DNA of 64,000 bases from Opitutaceae bacterium TAV5 (GCA_000242935.3 CP007053.1:4449001-4513000), one strand, 5' to 3'. Positions 42,701-50,321 are shown, counted from the first letter of the stretch. The notes: generated by a model from the sequence alone, not told the origin. A program made the numbers and translations.

Positions 42701-45130
42701 AACACGACAAAGATCAGCGGCAACGCCCTCACGCTCGTCGCGGCCAACGGTATCGGCTCCACCGGAGCCAACGCCACCCGCGCGCTCGACACCGCAGTCA
42801 ACAGCCTCACTGCCACCGTGACCGCGGCCGGCGCGATCAACGTGACCGACGACGACAATCTTGACGTGCTCTCCGTGACCACGCCCGACGGCAACGTCAC
42901 CCTGGCCAGCGCCACCGGCAACCTCAACGTGACCACCATCACCGCCGCCGGCGCAGGCAACACCGTGACGCTCTCGGCCGGTCGCGCCATCACCGACGCG
43001 GCGGCCGACGCCAGCAGCAACATCACCGCCGCCCACCTGGCCATGACGGCCGGCACCGGCATCGGCTCCGCCGCGAATGCCCTGGAAACGACGGTCGACA
43101 ACCTCGAAGCCAAAACCACCACCGGCGGCATTTACGTGACCGACCTGACGGGCAACCTCACCATCGGCGGCGTCACGCCCAACCTCGGCCAGCCGGCTCT
43201 CTCCGGCCTGCACGCCGGCAGCGGCGACATCGTCGTGAAGTCCGCCGGTTCCCTTGTCATCACCGAAGGCATCGCCGCGCAGGACGGTGATGTGAAGCTC
43301 ACCGCCAGTACCGGTTCCATCACCGGTGCGGCCGGCGTCACGCATGTCAGCGGCAAGGACTTCGTCGCCAGCTCCGTCACCGGTATCGGCACGACGACTA
43401 CGGCGATCAACACCGCGGTCGATTCGCTCACCGCGTCCGTCAGCAACGTCGGCCTGATCAACGTCAACGAGCAGGACGCCATCGAGCTCACCAGCGTGAC
43501 GACGGCCAACGGCCCGATCACGGTCGCCGCCGGCGGCACGATCAGCGCGGTTAACGTGGTCTCCGCGACCGATGCCGGCGCCAACGGCATCGACCTGACC
43601 TCGACCGGCGGCGATATCGTCGTGGATTATGTGGCGGCCGGCGAAGGAACCAGCGGTGACGTCACCCTCGTCGCGGCGGGCGCCATCAACCAGCGCACGC
43701 CTTCCGATGCGGGCACCGACATTGTCGCCGACGTCCTCACGCTCCAGGCCGGCGCCGGCATCGGCGTCACCGGCGCGCTTGACATCGCGGCCAACACGCT
43801 TGCCGCTTCCTCGACGACCGGAGGGATCAACCTCGCCGAGCGCGACAATATCATCCTCACGCAGATCAGCGCGGCCAACGGTGACGTTGCGATTTCGGCC
43901 GGCGGCTACATCGCCGACGACAACGACAACGCCACCCGGATCACCGCGAAGGCGCTGACGCTGACCGCCGCCGATGGCATCGGCGCGATCGGCGCCGCCG
44001 GCACCCGCGCGCTCGACACCTCGGTTGATTCTCTCGTCGCCACCACCGGCGCGGGCGATATCCACATCGACGAGAACTCGGGCATTCACGTGATTTCGGC
44101 GGTCACGCCATCCGGCAACATCACGATCAACGCCGCGGCCGGTAACATCGACGTCTCCACGATCGAAGCCACCGCCCCCGGCGCGACCGTGACGCTGGCC
44201 GCGGCCGGCGGCGCGATTCGCGACGCCCGTAACGACGACGCCAGCAACATCACCGCAGCCAACCTCTCCCTGACGGCAACCGCCGGCGTGGGCGAGGCGG
44301 CCAATGCGCTCGACGTGACGACCGGCCGCCTCACCGCTTCGGGCGGTACCGGCGGCGTGTACATCAACAACCTCTCCGCCGGCCTCATCCTGGACGGCGT
44401 GCAGACCACGCTCGGCGACATCGGCGTGCGGACGCCCGGCCAGCTCACCGTCGCCGCTCCCGTCATCAATTCCGGCAACGGCAGTATCGCCCTCATCACG
44501 ACCGACACCGGAGGCAACGGGGACACCATCGTCGTCAATGCTCCCGTTACCGCCCTCGGCGGCGGCAGCATCTTGCTGAACGCGGACGACTCCGTGCAGC
44601 AGAATGCCGACCTCGAAGTCAACGGCCGCGGTTCGATCACCGTCACCGCCACGGACGACATCGTGATGGCTCCCGGTGCGAAGACCACCGCCGGCAACGG
44701 TTCGGTGAGTTATCTCGCCGGTGACGAACTGGTCTTGACCCACATCGACTCTTCCACCGACCGGGTCAATGGCGGCACCGTGAACCTTGCCGCGGCGAAG
44801 ATCGTCAACAGCAATCCTGACGACGCCACTCCGGCGATTACAGGCGCGTTTCTCAACATCGATTCCGACTCGGTCAATCTCGCCCAGGTGCGCAATCTCA
44901 TCGGCAAGGCCAAGGATCTGACCGGCATCACCCTGAATGACCGCTTGGTCGGAGGCTACATCAGCAACGATGCGAGCTTCTACAATTCGATCATCATCGA
45001 GTCGATGACGGGTCGTGGCTTCGATGCATTGTTCAGGGTCCTCGGCACGAATCGTATCGACAGCTCGTCGTTTGCGGTGCCGTCCACACAGGCGCCCGCC
45101 GATTCCGACACCTGGGAATTTGTCCCCTGA
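33794..45130 (+). CDS. Giant TpsA exoprotein, filamentous-haemagglutinin-like
   Basis: A 3,778-residue secreted beta-helical protein, the substrate of the upstream TpsB. A Sec signal (SAVFMSALTLLGQIRAYA) is followed by the TPS secretion domain with SIHQLSDKAIINWNSFSIG, and the NPNGILFG motif at residues 111-118. The rest is Gly/Ala/Asn/Thr-rich repeats suited to a right-handed beta-helix. Residues about 1535-1752 are instead Ala-rich and helical (for example AELIRDMAIADYTGKVAEAG). From about residue 1970 to 3270, 339-residue units repeat. The C-terminus (PADSDTWEFVP) has no PEP-CTERM tail or autotransporter barrel. It is probably a large adhesin or filament for attachment to substrate or host. 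A terminator follows the stop. Confidence 0.92.
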   Translation: MTRKNHKTRFVSAVFMSALTLLGQIRAYAGPGGGQVVAGSANISANGASTSIHQLSDKAIINWNSFSIGAGESVRFIQPGAAAVALNRVTGKETSNIQGALTANGNIFLVNPNGILFGAGARVDVAGLMASTFDISNASFMAGKYNFAQNPAADPSFVINRGQITVGDNGFVYLVAPSVHNSGLIVANMGQVALASGDRFTVDFGGDGLVKFDVSGQLASSVKGPDGRTLASTVSNDGTISAPGGRVVLTGDAARDIVTSVVNNTGIVEATSIAGLGGSVQLVARGDGDVINTGSISVSSAANGAAAGSVELRGGNVGQFGTITADGLGHGDAGSIDLHASQVVAVGADSVTTASAGENGDGGSIRIVGENSARIATGATLAARGGALAGDGGFVETSGYESFSIGATPDVSAANGAAGLWLIDPHNITIVAGSTNIGIDTANPFASTADGAQLGVDLILGALASGNVAITTSGDEGSEAGNITLATALTYTGINARSLTLNAHNSIFINNALTSTGGALNLTLNANNATGGGVASGSGAVSVGAAINTNGGSFTSTGINFNNTAVGAITTGNGAVNIGNTGAVSVAGTINAGSGAITINQASSIGISAGVTTSGTAALAASNGNITTSGSGQITAGTLNLTTTRQGATIGAEGNALRIDAGTLNANANFGHIVITDTAGGVAVGTIDTGGDKGDEDATRVILTAQNGSITASGSGTNITGWAANLVADQAVGTAGSAIKTHVTVLTGSTQDGGFYVADQEGQIRLGKITVREGGVTPLIDGDGNVVLGIGGSAGTHDIRISAASDIFLTDEIVSPDELTLTSAGGSIYDASETNNFIARTLTLNAAGDVGQAGNAIDSMVETFNASSGGSIYLTESNALTIGNITASGAGSQVSVVVNSGDIRLGSITANGSAVTVESKQGSIIDNNGTAVNIIADTAVLNAQKAIGAAGTGAIGTNVSALEARSATTGQGIYLKEENTLSSLLVSTNNGAVNVAQQGGSLIFNPTNGALSLTADSAPSLDFTNSGGQIMVGGLNLGAQSLRLQALGSITQSGSTPIVANDATLVAGTNIGSSAAPVLTNVKSLDLTSTSGGSYISQQGSSDLTLTANSGGAVEVAAQGGDLLLKTVSASGAVKLATSGSLLGSSDNPDGTVNVTAASADLHAGGSIGTDASPLSTAVSGSLATRADNGGIYLSNSGDISLLSAQATGGAVKVANFGNATLGEIVAQGNAVVLSVSGNITDGNGNTRNIVGSSLDIRGRSIGTSTDAVEIAVGQLTAETTDGGLYLNSTDPAVLRLTSAKAAGSNIGITAKGDVQLGTIEAAGATVSLSSEGAIEDARTSTSVPNVKAKTLEIAGAQGVGVNSTLSFDVGFLSASGGTGGVSAANLSPVSVDSASLTGKGAAGVNITAPTIYILDNNGGTITMDAGGSLVLIAQKGNIVFLNPNDTIIVPGGGSITLDASYVDNVLPGNSGVIIAGNLKTTNGGSIRLVAGSHITIGLLDAGYDVGDVYVESKNGLIIDGNGSATNIIGKNVTLMGKTPSEYVAELIRDMAIADYTGKVAEAGADLTTVQSLTGMRDVYAQTVSLAQSIERLLLNELNQTQRTYNTENTKLEIYQAIYNTLAVVRAAAQVAKDAASFPAAGAQAIPFSGDGGASVAEAAVALAFSLADAAMLAYNLSTLSPQDSKVADLANALDVARAAYFTAQTDLANSTSSLKATNTALNIAQAALTAAEIARDASELVRSQAVTAYNLTASGNIIGTASQPLGVEASKVNIQTFNKSSVYLESPGKLGLGDIEAVGAGTEIVVRAVSDINVLGEVISPTRISLTSTGGGILGGGGTLIANDLVAIAANGIGVANAVNTEVDRLAAFGGTGGGVRFVNDKDGGVLTIDTIDGVTGVSGAGDILLDNAGDLKLSSAIVDTTETHTVTLTSEGDIIDDNGVSTNVTGGTLIATATGNIELDTKVAKATARSTDAGNITLRETDAVELTDITANNGVISVVAGGSIDAVKVVSSTDAAANTVTITANGGGNIRVGKIAAGETEGIITLTATGRIDDDNDNATKITGKDLFLTAANGIGDTGANGTRALDTAVTNLTASVTAAGAIHIAEDDDLNVLSVATPDGNVTLTSATGNLNITRVQADGAGNTVTLGAGGAIIDATDEDDANVIAANLAMGAGAGIGAADKALQTKVDNLEAAVAAGGIYVTDQTGDLTIGDVIPNLALPALSGLQATTGDIVVKAADSIIINEGIAAQDGDVTLTATAGSITGRAGITHVSSADFNATAATGIGTDTTPLKTAVDTLTAAVTDAGLIRINEQDAIELTDVTAADGSITVTAGGSIDALKVVSSTDAGSNDITLTATTGDIRVISIAAGSTSGNIALTALTGRINDDNDNTTKITGNALTLTAANGIGVVGLDLPEDDATRALDTAVNALTATVTTAGVINVAEDDDLNVLSVTTPDGNVTLTSATGNLNVTAIAAHGAGNTVTLGAGGAITDATDEDDANVIAANLAMGAGAGIGAADKALQTKVDNLEAEVAAGGIYVTDQTGDLTIGDVMPNLSLPELSGLRATAGDIVVKAADSIIINEGIAADDGDVKLTATAGSITGRTGITHVSGKDFNATSATGIGTTATPLNTAVDTLTAAVTGAGSINLNEADAIELTDVTTANGPITITAGGTITAVNVTSVTDRRANDITLTATNGGSIVIDTVNAGTRSGDVTLTANTGAGTVTTRDGGRVTGDHLDVTAAAGIDLTTTVNRATLAVTGSGAITIDEQDAIRLQNVTTANGPITVTAGGNIRAVNVVSTTDDDANDIALTATNGGSIVIDTVDAGTGSGDVTLTANTGTGTLTTRDGGRVTGDNLTATAAAGIDLDTTVNRATLAVTGAGSIDINEQDAIELTDVSAANGPVKVVAGGSIDAVKVVSATDAAANTIDLTATTGSIRAGTITAGATSGNITLTAADRIDDDNDNTTKISGNALTLVAANGIGSTGANATRALDTAVNSLTATVTAAGAINVTDDDNLDVLSVTTPDGNVTLASATGNLNVTTITAAGAGNTVTLSAGRAITDAAADASSNITAAHLAMTAGTGIGSAANALETTVDNLEAKTTTGGIYVTDLTGNLTIGGVTPNLGQPALSGLHAGSGDIVVKSAGSLVITEGIAAQDGDVKLTASTGSITGAAGVTHVSGKDFVASSVTGIGTTTTAINTAVDSLTASVSNVGLINVNEQDAIELTSVTTANGPITVAAGGTISAVNVVSATDAGANGIDLTSTGGDIVVDYVAAGEGTSGDVTLVAAGAINQRTPSDAGTDIVADVLTLQAGAGIGVTGALDIAANTLAASSTTGGINLAERDNIILTQISAANGDVAISAGGYIADDNDNATRITAKALTLTAADGIGAIGAAGTRALDTSVDSLVATTGAGDIHIDENSGIHVISAVTPSGNITINAAAGNIDVSTIEATAPGATVTLAAAGGAIRDARNDDASNITAANLSLTATAGVGEAANALDVTTGRLTASGGTGGVYINNLSAGLILDGVQTTLGDIGVRTPGQLTVAAPVINSGNGSIALITTDTGGNGDTIVVNAPVTALGGGSILLNADDSVQQNADLEVNGRGSITVTATDDIVMAPGAKTTAGNGSVSYLAGDELVLTHIDSSTDRVNGGTVNLAAAKIVNSNPDDATPAITGAFLNIDSDSVNLAQVRNLIGKAKDLTGITLNDRLVGGYISNDASFYNSIIIESMTGRGFDALFRVLGTNRIDSSSFAVPSTQAPADSDTWEFVP
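39700..43600 (+). repeat. Tandem 339-codon repeats in the exoprotein gene
   Basis: The phrase VLSVxTPDGNVTLxSATGNL recurs at 40136, 41153 and 42866. The first two are 1,017 bases apart (339 codons); the third is 1,713 bases on because two shorter units of about 119 codons (DAIxLxxVTTANGPI, starting near 41764 and 42121) are inserted between them. A weaker copy lies near 44090. Adjacent units are very similar at DNA level, a likely source of length variation by recombination. Confidence 0.85.
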
Positions 45131-45152
45131 AAAGGAGCTGGCTGACCTGCCC

Positions 45153-45199
45153 GCCGGATCCGGACGATGTCAGGGGACGTCCGGATCCGGCCCTTTTTG
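45153..45199 (+). terminator. Rho-independent terminator of the tpsBA operon
   Basis: GCCGGATCCGGAC and its exact complement GTCCGGATCCGGC form a 13-bp GC-rich stem with a 13-base loop, followed by CCTTTTTG. It begins 22 bases after the exoprotein stop codon. Confidence 0.9.
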
Positions 45200-45300
45200 T
45201 GCAGGGTGGGTCGACTCCACCGGCACGCAGATCTGTGCTCCCGCACTTGCCGCCGGGAGCCATTGTCCGGAATTGGCCGGGGCTGCCGGAGAAAGCAAAA

Positions 45301-46626
45301 TCAGACACTCTCCGTAGCTGAGACCAGTTCCGCGACGCGTACGAAAGCGACATCGGCGCGGCCGAGGACCGTGGTGGTGTAGCAGACAAGCTGGTCGTCG
45401 GCGCAGAATTGCGGATGGGGGTGAACGTGATAACGGCGCAGTTCGGGATCAGGTGCGGGATATCGGCTGACAATATCCACCGTGCGACGAGTGGCCAGAT
45501 TGACGAAGCGGACATGGTGAGTGTCCGGCGCATCGGGCGGCAAGGCATCGAGTACGATCCGTTTTTCGTCAGCGCTGGCGTGCGCATGGCTGACCGTGCG
45601 ATGCGGCCAGACAAGTTCGGTGGCTTTGGCGGCATCGGCAGCGCCAGCCCGGGCGAGCGGAATACGTTCGATGCCGGTCTGATAGTGGATGTAGTAGATA
45701 TGATCGCCGTCGGCAGACCACCATTCGTGTCCGTGCATGGCGCGAGGATCGGTTACAACGGTGCGGGCGAGGTCGGCGACATGGGAAATCGTGGCCGTCT
45801 TGCGGTAGGCCTGCGCTTCTTCGGGAGGGCGGTTGGATAACGGGTTTTCCGGATAGACCGGGATTGATTTCTGGCCACGTCGTATCGTCCACATGCGGTT
45901 CTGGTAACGGCGGGTCTGGCCGGTGACCGGATCGGTACGGAAATCCTGGGCAAAGAGGAGCAGGTCGGGAATTCGCGGATGAAACTGGCCGTGATTCCAG
46001 GTGTGGTCGCCGGAGAGTTTTTCCCATATTTCGATCTGCCCGGAGCCATCGAGCAGGGCTTGTCCCACAAAACACTCATCGCCGATGCGGGTGTCGATAC
46101 CAAGCGCGCGGCGATCGGCGGACAGGGTAAGGTGAGTGGCATAACGGCGAACCTCTCGACCGGCGACCAGGGAGGCGGAGAAACGGGCGACGAGCGCGGA
46201 TTGGGCGGACGCCTGGTTGTCGGCAGCAGGGTCAGGATGCGACAGCTTCCGGATGCCGTTGGGATTGGCCCAGTAGATGTCACCGGTGAGGGTATCCAGC
46301 ATTGGCGAGGCCTCGCTGAACGACGTCTCCGGATAGTGACGGAGTTTTCCGGTGACGAGATCGAGCGAGCCGAGTGTGCGTCCGAAGGCGGCACTGCCTT
46401 CGGGCGGATTGAAACAATAAAACCAGTAGCGGAGCGGTTTTGGACTGTTCGCGGCATCGTGACCGACAAACAGGCTCGGACTGGTGTAGTAAAAACTCTG
46501 CTGATGCGCAGCCAGGCGTCGACCAGGACCGTCGCCGAGGATGTAGCTGGTGATGCCACTGCAGGGATCACGCCAGGGCGTGAAAAGCGGGGCATCGAGA
46601 AAGGTGGTGAGATCGGTGTCGGGCAT
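45301..46626 (-). CDS. Oligogalacturonate-lyase-like beta-propeller (PL22-like)
   Basis: A 441-residue cytoplasmic-looking protein (no signal) resembling oligogalacturonate lyases: a seven-bladed propeller with tandem WD/TolB-like blades. Recognisable segments are QQSFYYTSPSLF, ATHLTLSADRRALGIDTRIG, NRMWTIRRG, MHGHEWWSADGDHIYYIHYQ, TVSHAHASADEKRIVLDALP and YHVHPHPQFCADDQLVCYTT; the last two carry the His/Gln cluster that binds metal in this family. It would cleave unsaturated digalacturonate from pectin. The start overlaps the preceding gene's stop (TGATG), so translation is coupled with the glycoside hydrolase. It is a paralogue of the gene at 61350. It ends facing the tpsBA terminator. Confidence 0.78.
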   Translation of the reverse strand: MPDTDLTTFLDAPLFTPWRDPCSGITSYILGDGPGRRLAAHQQSFYYTSPSLFVGHDAANSPKPLRYWFYCFNPPEGSAAFGRTLGSLDLVTGKLRHYPETSFSEASPMLDTLTGDIYWANPNGIRKLSHPDPAADNQASAQSALVARFSASLVAGREVRRYATHLTLSADRRALGIDTRIGDECFVGQALLDGSGQIEIWEKLSGDHTWNHGQFHPRIPDLLLFAQDFRTDPVTGQTRRYQNRMWTIRRGQKSIPVYPENPLSNRPPEEAQAYRKTATISHVADLARTVVTDPRAMHGHEWWSADGDHIYYIHYQTGIERIPLARAGAADAAKATELVWPHRTVSHAHASADEKRIVLDALPPDAPDTHHVRFVNLATRRTVDIVSRYPAPDPELRRYHVHPHPQFCADDQLVCYTTTVLGRADVAFVRVAELVSATESV

Positions 46627-48851
46627 CAGCGGACGAGTTCATAGACGAACTGGACGCCGTCCGGGGTGACGGTGGAGACGTCGAGTTTCCAGGCGCCGCT
46701 GGCAGTGCGGGCAACCGGATGCTCGCGAACCCGTTTGCCGGTGGCATCGACTGTCCAGGCATGCCAGTCGCCATCCGGAAGGATGAGGTCGAGGCTGGCC
46801 GAGCCCCGGTGCGCGAGGTGCGGAAGTTTGCCCCATGTCTCCATCAGAGTGCGATCTTCACCCGAGAAACGCATGCCGGAAGGAAGCGCGTCGGTGAGAT
46901 GGGCAACGAGCAGGCGGCGAGTTTGCGCCAGCGGAAGGTCGTCCAGCGAGATCACGGAAAGGGTGGCGAAAGTATCGCCATTCCGGACGGTGGCATGCTT
47001 TCCCTCAAGCCTGGCGGAGGAAGGCAGGACGAAGAGCTCGGCTCGGGGCGCGACGACTTTCATCGTGCCGGTGTCGGTGTGTAGTTCGATCTCGCCGGTA
47101 TCGCTGCGGTAACGGGTGGCGTCGGCATTGACGGAACCGGCGGGCAGGATGCCGGCGCGCTGCAGGTTGTGCGCGAGTCCCGGCATGACGGAGAAAAATG
47201 ACCTGCCGGGTGTGCCGGGGGCAGTCTGCATGTCGCCGGTGATGACGGCATTTGCGCGGGTGGCGGCCAGAACATCGGAAGGAGAGCCGGTCCGGGATGC
47301 GATGCGGGTGACCAGGCCGAGACGGCGAAAGGTGTCGGGGAAGGGCTGGTTGCGGTTGGCGAAGGCTTCATCCGGCTGCACCGCATAGGCGACGAGATTG
47401 CGGGCGGGAGCGATGTCTCCGCGCAGAAACAGGAGCGCGGAAAGGCGGTCCGCGATGAGGCCGACGGGATCACAGGCGAGGGAAAAGGGATTTCCGATAC
47501 CTCCGCGCAGGGCGTCTTCACGGGTCATGGCGTATTCAAAATTATAGAGCGCATCCCAGTCCTGAAGCCCGGCAAGGGCAGGCATGATGACACCACCCTC
47601 GGCGCGATGGCGATTGGGGCGGACGTAATTGAACTCGGTCATGACAAAGGGTTTTCCGGCAACGCGGGTGGGCGCGATGCCAAGCGGAACCCAGGCGCCT
47701 CCGGCGGAGGCATCCGAAGGCGGGGTGGCGGAATCGGCGAAACCGGTGATGGCACTGCCCTGATGATAAGCGAAGGGGAGCTGCCATGAGGTTTTGGGGA
47801 ATTGCGGGTGATCCCAGTACTGGTGATTATCGACGTAATCGTAGTGTTCCCGGACATACGTGAGACCTTGGGCGGCGCGGTGATTGGATCCGGTGATGAG
47901 AGCGCGGGTGCCAAGCGAGCGCAGGAACGCGGCCATGCGGGCGTCGGAGCGGATGCTTTCCTCGAAAATGAACCGGTTGAAGGCGGCTTCACGTTGTGGT
48001 CCGGTTTCATCGGCCGGAATGTCCTTGCGGTTTTCAGGGCGGGAGCGCCAGGCGGCGAAGGCCTTCTCGTAGCGGGGACGCAGATCGGGTTCGCGGGCGA
48101 CGCGGGCGTAGGGAGAATCTTCGTTGACGGGGCAAATGCCGATCAGGGCCGGGTCCTCGGCCCAGGTGAGGCCGGTGTAGGGATTTTTGTGTGACAGCAG
48201 GTTTCGGGCAAACCGCGCCCAGGACTGGAAGGCGGGTTCGGAGATGTGAACGAGCCCTTTGAAAATGAATTTCATCCGTCGGCCCTTTTTGGCGGCGTCG
48301 ATGCCGAATCCGGTGATCTCGTCGGGATGAAAGCCGCGGGTGGAGAAAAGATCGATGTTGATGGCAAGGCCGCGTTTTTTCATCGCAGCGAAGAGGTAAT
48401 CGAGCTGGTCGAGCTTTTGCGGATCGAGTTCCCAGGATTTGCCACCGCGCCGGACAAGCAGGCCGTCGTAGTGATGGAACCTTACGGTATTGTAGCCGGA
48501 ACGGGCGAGGCGGTCAGCGAGTCGGTCGGCTTCGTCTTTTTCAAGGTAGAGAGCTCCGAAGCAGAGGTTGACACCCCAGAGGCGGACACGTCGGGCGGGG
48601 GCTTCGGCAAAGGCGAAGTGCCCGTCAGGGGTGGCGATGAGGGGGCCCTGACGTCCGGCGGGGGCGTCGGCCGTCACGTAGCGGGAAAAATCAAAAACGC
48701 CACCCTGCTCGATTTCGAGTGAATGTTCCCAGGGCGCCCAGTCGGAGCCGGCGGTGATGGTCAGGGGGGAGGCGGGAGCGGGAAGCGTGGCGAGGAGCGC
48801 GCCAAGCGTTGCCGGAAAGAGGATCGGGACGATGCGTCCGGGAGAGAACAT
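46626..48851 (-). CDS. Secreted clan GH-A glycoside hydrolase (GH5-like)
   Basis: A 741-residue exported TIM-barrel protein. A signal peptide (ILFPATLGALLATLPAPAS) precedes a short beta region and the barrel: VRLWGVNLCFGALY, YNTVRFHHYDGLL, LAINIDLFSTRGFHPDE, then Glu in IGICPVNEDSPYA (acid/base position) and VMTEFNYVRPN (nucleophile position). The C-terminal 200 residues are beta-sandwich-like. It is related to the hydrolase at 51635: both share an LxHKNPYxG segment in front of the catalytic Asn-Glu. The substrate is unknown, likely a plant polysaccharide. It lies between the prepilin-like gene (33-base gap) and the coupled propeller gene in a minus-strand operon. Confidence 0.82.
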   Translation of the reverse strand: MFSPGRIVPILFPATLGALLATLPAPASPLTITAGSDWAPWEHSLEIEQGGVFDFSRYVTADAPAGRQGPLIATPDGHFAFAEAPARRVRLWGVNLCFGALYLEKDEADRLADRLARSGYNTVRFHHYDGLLVRRGGKSWELDPQKLDQLDYLFAAMKKRGLAINIDLFSTRGFHPDEITGFGIDAAKKGRRMKFIFKGLVHISEPAFQSWARFARNLLSHKNPYTGLTWAEDPALIGICPVNEDSPYARVAREPDLRPRYEKAFAAWRSRPENRKDIPADETGPQREAAFNRFIFEESIRSDARMAAFLRSLGTRALITGSNHRAAQGLTYVREHYDYVDNHQYWDHPQFPKTSWQLPFAYHQGSAITGFADSATPPSDASAGGAWVPLGIAPTRVAGKPFVMTEFNYVRPNRHRAEGGVIMPALAGLQDWDALYNFEYAMTREDALRGGIGNPFSLACDPVGLIADRLSALLFLRGDIAPARNLVAYAVQPDEAFANRNQPFPDTFRRLGLVTRIASRTGSPSDVLAATRANAVITGDMQTAPGTPGRSFFSVMPGLAHNLQRAGILPAGSVNADATRYRSDTGEIELHTDTGTMKVVAPRAELFVLPSSARLEGKHATVRNGDTFATLSVISLDDLPLAQTRRLLVAHLTDALPSGMRFSGEDRTLMETWGKLPHLAHRGSASLDLILPDGDWHAWTVDATGKRVREHPVARTASGAWKLDVSTVTPDGVQFVYELVR

Positions 48852-48884
48852 GGGAGATGACGTATCGGGCGTTCCGGAGTGTAT

Positions 48885-49574
48885 TTATTGTTTTTCGCTT
48901 TTTACGTGCCAGTCGAAGTAGAGGACGTTGCGCTTGTTGCCGTGAGCGGGTTGCGGGATGTAATCGGTGTCGTTTGTTTTCGAGGCATCCCACATCATCT
49001 TGCGGACCGATGGGGTGTCGATGTCGGTGAGCCGCATGGCGGCATTTTTTGGGCTGGTATTGCCAAATTCTCCGAAGGGTTTTTTCCAGGTCTGGTCGCC
49101 ATAGAGGTCGGTGGTGAGTGTGAAAACCTTGCCACCATCTGATCCGCGGATGGCCCGCCAGGAGGGGCAGAGGAAGGGAGGAAGGATGCGATTCTCTCCG
49201 GAGGGAAGGGTATCCCATGCGGGGTAGCCGAGGTAGCTGGCGACAAAATGGGTCAGGTTTCCCTGTCCGGGCTTGTTGTTGTAGTAGGCACGTTGTCCGC
49301 CGTAGAGGCCGGGGTCGTTCGATCCGGGAAGCGGAGTGTGGCCGGGCAGCCAGCCTTTGTTGTCCTCCGCATAGAGGCCGGTAGCAAAGCCGATCTGGCG
49401 CAGGTTGGCGGCACAGGTGGCGGCGCGAGCGCTCTCCCGGACCTTGCCGGTCACGGGTATGATGATAGCCGCGAGGATGCCGATGATCGCGATGACGGTG
49501 AGGAGCTCGATCAGGGTGAAGGCTGCCCGGTGGGAATGAACGGTGCGGCTAATGCGGAGAAGGGGCGATTTCAT
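48885..49574 (-). CDS. Prepilin-like protein with N-terminal cleavage/methylation motif
   Basis: A 229-residue type II secretion pseudopilin-like protein. After a short basic leader (HSHRAA) comes the prepilin site and helix FTLIELLTVIAIIGILAAII, with the conserved Glu at mature position 5. The remainder is a globular domain with Cys pairs (CAANLRQIGFATGLYAEDNK) and a C-terminal RNVLYFDWHVKSEK strand, the layout of the proteins with an H-x9-DG-type end that are multiplied in Planctomycetes/Verrucomicrobia. It is a paralogue of the protein at 60588. Both sit beside a PL22-like gene, so they may help present or secrete pectin-active proteins; this is inference. Confidence 0.88.
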   Translation of the reverse strand: MKSPLLRISRTVHSHRAAFTLIELLTVIAIIGILAAIIIPVTGKVRESARAATCAANLRQIGFATGLYAEDNKGWLPGHTPLPGSNDPGLYGGQRAYYNNKPGQGNLTHFVASYLGYPAWDTLPSGENRILPPFLCPSWRAIRGSDGGKVFTLTTDLYGDQTWKKPFGEFGNTSPKNAAMRLTDIDTPSVRKMMWDASKTNDTDYIPQPAHGNKRNVLYFDWHVKSEKQ

Positions 49575-49598
49575 GATGCAGGGGGAACGGAGGATAAT

Positions 49599-50321
49599 TC
49601 AGGAAACGCGATGACTGCGTATACGCCGAACGATAGCGAGCGTGAGGCCGGACAGACCGATGATGAGCGCCCAGGTGGAGGGTTCGGGAATCTGGCTGGT
49701 GCCGATGAGGGCGAAGGTGATGTCCTTGGCATCCCCCGCCGTGCTGAAGGCGGAAGAAGCGTCATCTGCGGAGATAAAGGCTCCACCGGTATAGAAGGTG
49801 GTGCTGTTGCTGCCCATGAACTGGATCTGGGGGCCGGAGGAGATCCAGCTAAAGACAAATCCGTAGGTTTTCCCGGCAGTGAGGCTGGCGTTGATTCCGG
49901 TGAGAGAGAGCCATGTGCCTTTGCTGGTGAGAGTGGCGGAATCCGGGAGCGTTGCGGTTTCGGAGAAAAGAGCGGTGCCGGTGGGGGCAAGGCCGGAAAA
50001 CTCGAAGAGCTCGAATTTGAATTCGGCATTTTTGGCGGCATCGTTGGCCGACCAGAGGCGGGTGACCAATTCTTCGAGCAGGAGATTTTCAGTGGCGGTG
50101 AAGGTTTGGCCGATGCGACGTTCCCCGCTGAGTGCGCGGGAGGCGACTCCCGTAGGGTTGGAGTAGGGGGTGACGACATACACGGAGGATTCCGCCTCGG
50201 TCGGGGCGCTGGCGCGGATGCTGGCCGTAAAGGCGGCGTGGACAGCAGTGGGCAAAAGGAGCGCGGTGGAGAGAGCGAAGAGGATGAGTGGACGGCGGGT
50301 ATGGCGGGCGCGTGTTTTCAT
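49599..50321 (-). CDS. PEP-CTERM surface protein
   Basis: A 240-residue exported protein beginning with a basic start and signal peptide (ILFALSTALLLPTAVHAAF). The body is a beta-rich domain with the choice-of-anchor-type pattern: RRIGQTFTATENLLLEELVT, FKFELFEFSGLAPTGTALF, GKTYGFVFSW. It ends with PEPSTWALIIGLSGLTLAIV and the basic tail RRIRSHRVS, a standard exosortase sorting signal. It is the first gene of the minus-strand cassette (prepilin-like, glycoside hydrolase, propeller) and is divergent from the LacI gene at 50475. Confidence 0.87.
   Translation of the reverse strand: MKTRARHTRRPLILFALSTALLLPTAVHAAFTASIRASAPTEAESSVYVVTPYSNPTGVASRALSGERRIGQTFTATENLLLEELVTRLWSANDAAKNAEFKFELFEFSGLAPTGTALFSETATLPDSATLTSKGTWLSLTGINASLTAGKTYGFVFSWISSGPQIQFMGSNSTTFYTGGAFISADDASSAFSTAGDAKDITFALIGTSQIPEPSTWALIIGLSGLTLAIVRRIRSHRVS

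Noticed and set aside
39700-43600. Regular repeats suggesting a CRISPR array
   Set aside because: The units are 339 codons long, in frame and part of one protein; there are no short direct repeats with unique spacers.
37121-44743. A 2,540-codon open frame on the minus strand inside the exoprotein gene
   Set aside because: It lies wholly opposite the TpsA gene and arises from GC-rich codons and repetitive Gly/Ala/Asp coding; it has no signal, domain or promoter, and its composition mirrors the sense repeats.
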